Below, in pieces: positions 58,169 to 64,000 of a DNA stretch of 64,000 nucleotides. How positions within the stretch are numbered: the stretch's first letter is position 1; every line of letters begins with the position of its first letter. Source of the stretch: Phragmites australis (lineage: Eukaryota; Streptophyta; Magnoliopsida; Poales; Poaceae); NCBI RefSeq assembly GCF_958298935.1, contig NC_084939.1:21751501-21815500 (forward strand), written 5' to 3'. Both the position numbers and the translations under genes were made by a program. Below the pieces are notes generated by a model. The model searched no databases. It saw only the letters and a program-made list of their open reading frames with translations, and was not told where the DNA came from.

Positions 58169-60471
58169 TGGCTAGGTTGTTTATAAATTTTACACTTGCG
58201 TAGGCCATCAACAACATCTGTTGCATCCATGTCACCTTGTAGCCTCGTGGCTCTAGGCCTTCCAGGATCCGTGCGTTATGCCTGGGGATAAGGTACCCAC
58301 TTAGGCCACTCGATCGTTTTGTAGTTGCTTCCAATATTAAACGAACACATCTTTGGAAGCCATGTGCTTCTCAATGCATCGATCATGAAGTACGGTGATA
58401 CGTACTATGATCCGTCGTTGCCGCCCATGTCTCTGCAAGCAACGAAGGCATGGGAGCATGAGATATGGTGTAGTTTTGGCTTATTACATGTGCATTTCAC
58501 CTCATGAGACCCAATTTGACATTGTTACATGGTGTCCAACATGCTATACCCTAAAGCATATCTGCGGCAGCACATGACCTCGAATTTATTGTTGGTCAGG
58601 TCATAGATACTAGTCCGATGAAAGTGTGTCTTGTTCCTTCTTCTGGGTATGATTTCATCCACCTTAGGTGCGAACCACGTACTGCACTCCATAGTAGCTA
58701 TACCATGGTCTTGAAAGTAATCTGTCGTTCTATACAATGTGAGCTCAATGATGGCACAAAACGGGAGACCCCGTACACCTTTTAGGACATTGTTGAATAC
58801 ATCTGCTATGTTCGCTGTCATGATGGTGTACCTAACATTGGAGACAATAATTTTAGAAAGGATATTTGCATAACAAAAGGTAAAATACGATCATTAAAAT
58901 GTTAAATGCTAACCTAGCACGGTGAGTGTCATGGATTAGGCTCCAATGCTCCGTCGGCTTTCCTACTATCCACTGGCTAAATGTAGCACATGAATGACTA
59001 ATGATAGTTTGGTCCCCCACCATTTGCGGCAGCATATAGTCCTCATGTACTTCCTGCTCTACCATCATCTTGTGAGTGGTCTTATTTAACTCTCTCCATA
59101 TCTCGCTGAACTTCATTTGCTGGTTCTGAAGACACAACCCTTTGAACCTCTTTACAAGAGCCTTGTTGTGGTACCTTATGTACAGGTCCGCGCCCAAGTA
59201 TCACATGCACCACCTTATCTCCACACCAGACCATGCAATGGAGTAGTTTGTGATGTCATGCAGCACGTCCAACGCATGCAGAAGTCCCTTGTTGCGATCT
59301 AAGATGATGCAAACTCATTCCCTATTGGCCACGACATGTGTCCTCACCAAGGTGAGGAAACACAGCCAGCTATCATTATTCTCAACTCAACCATTGCAAA
59401 CGCGAGATGAATGATCTGATTGTTTGCATCCTCCATGATCGCTATCAAAAAGGTTACCATGGTACTTGCCACTAAGAAATATGGTATCCATGCATACAAC
59501 TAGTTTGCAATGTCTGAAAGCTTTGATGCATTATCCAAAGGATCAGAAAAACCTAATAAGATATCAGTCAGTGGTGCTGTACGACCTATCCTCCAGCTTG
59601 ATCGGCTCATCAGTCATGGCCCACTAAGTCCCTAGATTCATCATGGAAATCTTCTGTAGCAGCCTTGGAGCATAGTTGTAAAACTCTTCAAAGCTTCCAA
59701 CCAGCATCTTCAATGCCTTCTGCTTCACTCGTCACGTGCAGTGGTAATTGATCAGCATACCCGTCTTAGTCCGCACCTCCTCCATAATGGATTTTGGCAA
59801 CAAACATATGTCCATGCCAACAAGGGTGATAAGGAATTGGGCTATGAACCTCGCATCAATGGTGTGGCTCGTATTCCTAATAGCCTCTTCGCTGCATGTA
59901 TGTGGGGTATACCTACTGAGCACAAAATAGTTCTCATATTTTGGCTTACATGCTCGTACGAAGTAAGGGCAATTCGGGTGCTTAATACACCTGACCTCAT
60001 ACTTCGCAAGGTTAAACTTGGGTACTTATGGTCCCTTCTTGTGATCACAAAATAATTGCTAATAAAGTGGATGATCACCTCCCTGTTACGAAATTGTTGT
60101 CCGACCTGGATATCACTATTCTGGTATCCCCAGTTGGATATGGTGTTATACTCAACGATGGCACAATCTAGCAGTCCAGCACCACGAAAGTATTGGATCG
60201 CCGGCACCAGGTCATCGTTGTTAACAGCTTCTTCATCCCCGCTACCATTGGCTTCATCATCTATGCATCCTCCATTTATCTCAGAAGGGTCCACTCCAAC
60301 TCCCTCTGTACCGGAACTGCCCTCTCCGACATGCCCTCCCTTCTCTTCATGCATCACATGCTGGCATGATCCTTCCACGCTAGTCATTGCATCACCTTGC
60401 ACCAGTCGTGACACTATGTTTATATACACCCTTATTTCAAAGTTCTCCTCTAATATCTTGCGTGAGTACAA
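58090..60471 (-). pseudogene. MudrA-type MULE transposase, degenerate
   Basis: In order on the minus strand there is an acidic N-terminal region with GSGDEEAVNNDD, then the MuDR DNA-binding domain IQVGQQFRNREVIIHFISNY (about 60110-60050). Next come YTPHTCSEEAIRNTSHTIDA and the start of the transposase core, CIKAFRHCKLVVCMDTIFLS plus GKYHGNL (about 59530-59460, first Asp). A CIILDRNKGLLHALD block (second Asp) and MTANIADVFNNVLKGVRGLP follow. A SWIM zinc finger has CTCNKPKLHHISCSHAFVAC, and a terminal knuckle has CKIYKQPSHDMRTC. Stops and frame changes interrupt it at several places. The family cut-and-paste transposase needs all of these, so this copy is inactive. Confidence 0.88.
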
Positions 60472-60793
60472 AGCTCATGTGTTGTTCCTGCTCATCTCGA
60501 ACAACGTATAGATAACGATCGAGTTGTTTGGAACAAGTCGTGGCCACACACCCTCTAGAACAACATTATAGAACTATTAGTTCACACGCAAAAGACTCAT
60601 AACATGTGATTTTAGACCATCTAGATCAATAGCTCAACGGTACTCTCTATGTACTAGCAGTTCTGAATTGATACGAGCCTCTCATACAAAATAGCGTGAC
60701 GTTCTCCATAATAAATATGGATAACCATAGCTTATCTGCTAAACAAACATACATGTAATAAAATAACTACTTACATGCATGTACAATACACAA

Positions 60794-61085
60794 CTACTTA
60801 CTCTAATTACTATGCTTACTCTAAGTAGTAATTACATACATAATCTAAGTACTCTAATTTATCAACTTAATATATTTTTTCAAATGTAATCGAACGGATT
60901 AAACAATCTACTTACTCTAATTACTATTACTAATCTAAGTATTAATTACATATATAATCTATGTACTCTAATTTATCAACTTGATATAATTTATCAAATG
61001 TAATTGGACTAATTAAATAATCTACTTACTCTAATTACTATTACTAACCTAAGTACTAATTACTTATATAATCTAAGTACTTACT
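60794..61085. repeat. AT-rich tandem repeat, about 120-bp unit, 2.5 copies
   Basis: Units repeat CTACTTACTCTAATTACTAT, then AATTACATATATAATCTA, TGTACTCTAATTTATCAACTT and CAAATGTAATTGGAC-like sequence. It lies between the MULE transposase start and the right terminal repeat. Confidence 0.85.
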
Positions 61086-61371
61086 ATAACTGATCTCATG
61101 TTGTTGCTCCTCTCCCTGCGCTATTGCTCCTCCTCTCCTGAGCTTCTCGCCTGAGCTCCGCTGCTTGCCTCTATTGCTCCTTGCCTCTGCTCCTCGCCAG
61201 AGCTCCACTGCTTGCCTATGCTCCTCCTCCTCACTCCTCACTTTATAGCGGGCAGCACGCGATGCAATTAGCACAAAATCCAGCACCACTCAAACCGGTC
61301 GCGCCGAAAGCACCGATCGACGTGACGTGGTGCGATAACGAGGTGACGCGATGCGACCGCACGGAATCCAA

Positions 61372-61609
61372 ACCATTTTTGGCGCACGAGGTGCCGAATA
61401 TAGCACTATAGACCATATTTGCCACCTTATGTACCGAAAATCAAGTGTATTCGGCACATTATACGCCTAATACGGTCTACAGTGTCATATTTGGCACCTC
61501 GTGTGCCGAATATGATGGAGCCGACTTATATTCAGCATCTCGTGTAATATAACGATATATTATCTATTTTGATAAATTCAATTATATACTCTATTTTTAG
61601 ATTTTGGCC
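61372..61609 (-). repeat. MULE right terminal inverted repeat
   Basis: Inverse partner of 54423-54710. The outermost bases read inward GGCCAAAATCTAAAAATAG, and modules such as CACGAGGTGCCGAATAT recur. Confidence 0.85.
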
Positions 61610-61618
61610 GTGAGGTTA

Positions 61619-63310
61619 CCTGTAAGGTTGTTGCTGCTGTCCCCTATTGAAACCTCGTTGCGGATGCATGCACACGTGCACCACAGCTACCGAACTCAAC
61701 CACCTACTATACGTACCCGACAAGTCAACTCATAGGGATACGTGTACCACTAGTTAAGCAAACTTGTCAGCTGGGTTATGCGGGTTAATTATATTGGATG
61801 GTTAGCTACAATTAATGGCACTACCAATGCATCTGATTAGTATACCTTGTGAGATATATCTCAGGTGCAGTAAAAATATTGGACGTTAGGTCACTTTTAA
61901 TACTAGTTTTTTAAACATTAATTAGATGTACATTAAAAAAAGATGATAGGATAAGTAATTTAAAAATAAAAGAGAAGAATTTTATTTTTTTATAGAAGAA
62001 ACTAGCTCTTTCAGTAATTATATGTGATTATAAGACAATAAATTGCTTCAGGAGATTTTAAGAAACTAGCAACACACATGTATTCATTGGAAGCTTGTTT
62101 ATTAATATAAATTTCTTACTTTCTTTCTCTTCTATTAGACATCACCTAAGAAGCAAAGTATTGGGAGTTACCTTAAACCATTTAGTTGTATATGCTTGTG
62201 CACCAAAACATAAATTTGTGGTAAATAAGAGGATGCCACCTTTTTCTTAACCTTTCTGTTTTCCTTTAAGATTAAAATAGATACACTGTGAAAAATCAAT
62301 GCTCTTAGCATAGGGTTTGTATGTTTTGATGATTAATATCAATATAGTTCATGGGACTAATATGGCTTACTAGTGTGAAAAGGTTTAATCTTATGAAAGT
62401 TATATGATATACATGGAGCATCAAATAGCTCAAAGGATTCAATATCAAAGTCAAGTATAGTTTACGAAGATATAAGGACATATTGCTCGGATAAGTGATC
62501 ATAAAGTTGAGAGCATCACTTGTATTGAAAGATTTGTTTTATTTGGTTGTACTACAAGGAGGGATCTCTAGAGTCTAGCAAGGAAGATCTAGAAATTCAG
62601 TGCGTCCATAATCTCTTCGATAGATATTCAATGTAAAAGTTAGATACTCATGTGCTTGCTGCATTATCTAATATAAATCATAGGGTTTTCTCAAAAGAAA
62701 AACCCTTATTGCCTAGCGGATAATAATATCTCGAAATGGACAAATATCGAGACACGGCTTGGTTGATCCATCTCTCTTTGAGACCTAAAGAAGATTAAAG
62801 GAAACGGAAATGCAAACTGTTGGAGCCTACAGCAAGCAGAGGAATGGAACTGTGCACAGTACAAATGATGTGAGCAACACACAGATGTGACACTAGCGAG
62901 GGAGCATGGGGGCTAGCAGCAGCGGCCGGACAGCTGGAGCCATCCAAACTCCATGCGGTGGCCGCCGGGCCGGCCTGCCCTGGTGCATCTGCGACCAGTG
63001 GCGGATCATCCTCATGAATTTAGGTAGGGTGAACTTCATCTCGACCTTGGTCAACATCGGCGTCGGTTGCTGAATAATACTCAGGCATCATTGAGTTGCC
63101 GATTAGTAGGTGGAGCGGCCGACGCAGCTTGCCTTACTGAAAGGTCCACCGCTGTTTGCAACCGCACATGACGCTCACGTGGTGCGCGGCATGCTGACCA
63201 TGCGCGCGAACATGCAGAGAATGCAACGTTTCCTGACTCCATTCCTATCGATTGCAAACATCTGTCGTTTCTTGTGTCAAAACGTTAGATTTCTCTCTCT
63301 GGTTTCATAT
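61619..63310. other. Intergenic DNA with a dispersed duplicate and an orphan hAT end
   Basis: About 61650-61730 resembles 51914-51990, sharing CACACGTGCACC-CAGCTA-CGAACTCAACCACCT. CAGTGGCGGATC at 62996 matches the hAT terminus at 27361, but I see no partner end or duplication. Nothing else is recognised. Confidence 0.5.
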
Positions 63311-63314
63311 TTTC

Positions 63315-64000
63315 TTTAGAAAAGAGAACTTTACTCGACTTCTATTGAAAGCCAAATTTAAGAGCCATACAGTGAGATAACAGAATCACCGAAACAAGAA
63401 AAAACCCAAGGCCGGGGGAGACCCCGCCACCAGTCACACAAACAGAACTGACAAAAAGCTCACCCATGAGCAAACCACCTGAGAAACACTCGGAGACCAA
63501 CTAGCAGTCCGGATTACAGCTCCACAATATCAGAGGCCAAGACCTGACTCCGTTTGAACATAGAGATCCACTGAAGGATGTGAGAAAGGGAGCCCTCCAA
63601 ATAGCCCAAGCTAAACCTGCAAAAAGGAAAACACCTAATTTTGTCGATCCATTGTGAAACAAACCAAGCAACAAAGATAGAAACCCTTCCAAAGAGTTGG
63701 GCTGAGAGTTCAAGTCAAAGCATTCCTTGAGACAGCACCAAACAAAACGGGCTAAATGGTAGGTGAAAGAATATGATCAATAGATTCTAACTTCCCACAC
63801 AAACAACAGCAAACACTTCCTTCCCAATCCCTTTTCTTCAAAACCTCAGCAGTTTGTAATCTGTTGTGTAGAATTTGCTAAAGAAATTTTTTGATTTTTA
63901 CAGGCAGCTTGCTAGACCAGATCATATCAGCACCCTTGCTAATAACACCACTAAAGGTTAAGTACCTGTAAAGGGATCTAGTGGAAAACTTCCTAGAATT
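63315..64000 (-). mobile_element. L1-type LINE 3' end, running off the window
   Basis: The minus strand reads SSKLPVKIKKFL, QILHNRLQTAEVLKKRDWEG, CCCLCGKLESIDHI and LGVFLFAGLAWAIWRA with stops between. This is collinear with the tail of the LINE at 39911-42768 (LGLFLFAGIAWALRQ). The 3' end lies near 63315. The 5' part continues beyond the window. Confidence 0.82.

Larger units (their letters stand above)
54423..61609 (-). mobile_element. Mutator-like element (MULE), 7.19 kb, with 9-bp target duplication
   Basis: Flanks are GTGAGGTGA (54414-54422) and GTGAGGTTA (61610-61618), 8 of 9 identical, the Mutator target length. Long terminal inverted repeats (54423-54710 and 61372-61609) align over about 230 bp. 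They start CGGCAAAAATCC at the left and GGCCAAAATCT inward from the right. They share repeated TTCGGCACATGAGGTGCCGA-type palindromes. A degenerate MudrA transposase is encoded on the minus strand (60471-58090), followed by further spliced-looking frames to about 55500. This is an almost full-length autonomous-type MULE that has decayed. Confidence 0.9.

Overview
The window looks like nuclear DNA of a grass (Poaceae). It carries two intact, intron-rich plant genes, PAD4 and chloroplast SECA2, both on the minus strand. The rest is dominated by typical grass transposable elements: Stowaway and Tourist-type MITEs, hAT, PIF/Harbinger, CACTA and Mutator-like DNA transposons, Copia and Gypsy LTR elements, and L1-type LINEs. 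PAD4 has the monocot-type insertion between its lipase motifs. From memory, rice also has PAD4 and a SecA gene as close neighbours on chromosome 11; I could not check this here.

Layout: 1-1.5 kb is unassigned. 1.5-5.5 kb is PAD4 (4 exons, 663 aa). 5.7-9.3 kb holds a PIF/Harbinger-like element with a nested Stowaway MITE, a Tourist-like MITE, a foldback element and a dead LINE tail. 9.3-16.1 kb is mostly unassigned, with one Stowaway MITE and a three-copy tandem repeat. 16.2-27.0 kb is SECA2 (30 exons, 1050 aa, no frame break found). 27.4-28.2 kb is a hAT element with a perfect 8-bp target duplication. 28.6-34.1 kb is a broken plant gene split by a degenerate Copia element that keeps both LTRs and a 5-bp target duplication.

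34.7-38.9 kb is a hAT-like element with a probable 3.2-kb solo LTR inside it. 39.9-42.8 kb is a 5'-truncated LINE with a perfect 15-bp target duplication. 42.9-43.3 kb is the 3' relic of an NLR resistance gene. 43.4-46.5 kb is a Copia gag fragment interrupted by a CACTA-like element that carries gene-like reading frames. 47.3-49.3 kb is a Gypsy-type solo LTR bracketed exactly by two 364-bp direct repeats. 49.3-53.2 kb is intergenic, with two more Stowaway-like MITEs. 53.2-54.1 kb is another hAT element, inserted in a tandem repeat. 54.4-61.6 kb is a nearly complete but degenerate 7.2-kb Mutator-like element. 61.6-64 kb ends in a second LINE, on the minus strand.

The two live genes are functionally separate. 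PAD4 is a nucleo-cytoplasmic immune regulator that works with EDS1 downstream of NLR receptors. SECA2 is the ATPase of the inner-envelope/second chloroplast Sec translocase. All other protein-coding signal I can identify is transposon-derived or a gene relic. I found no convincing tRNA, rRNA, CRISPR or bacterial-type feature.
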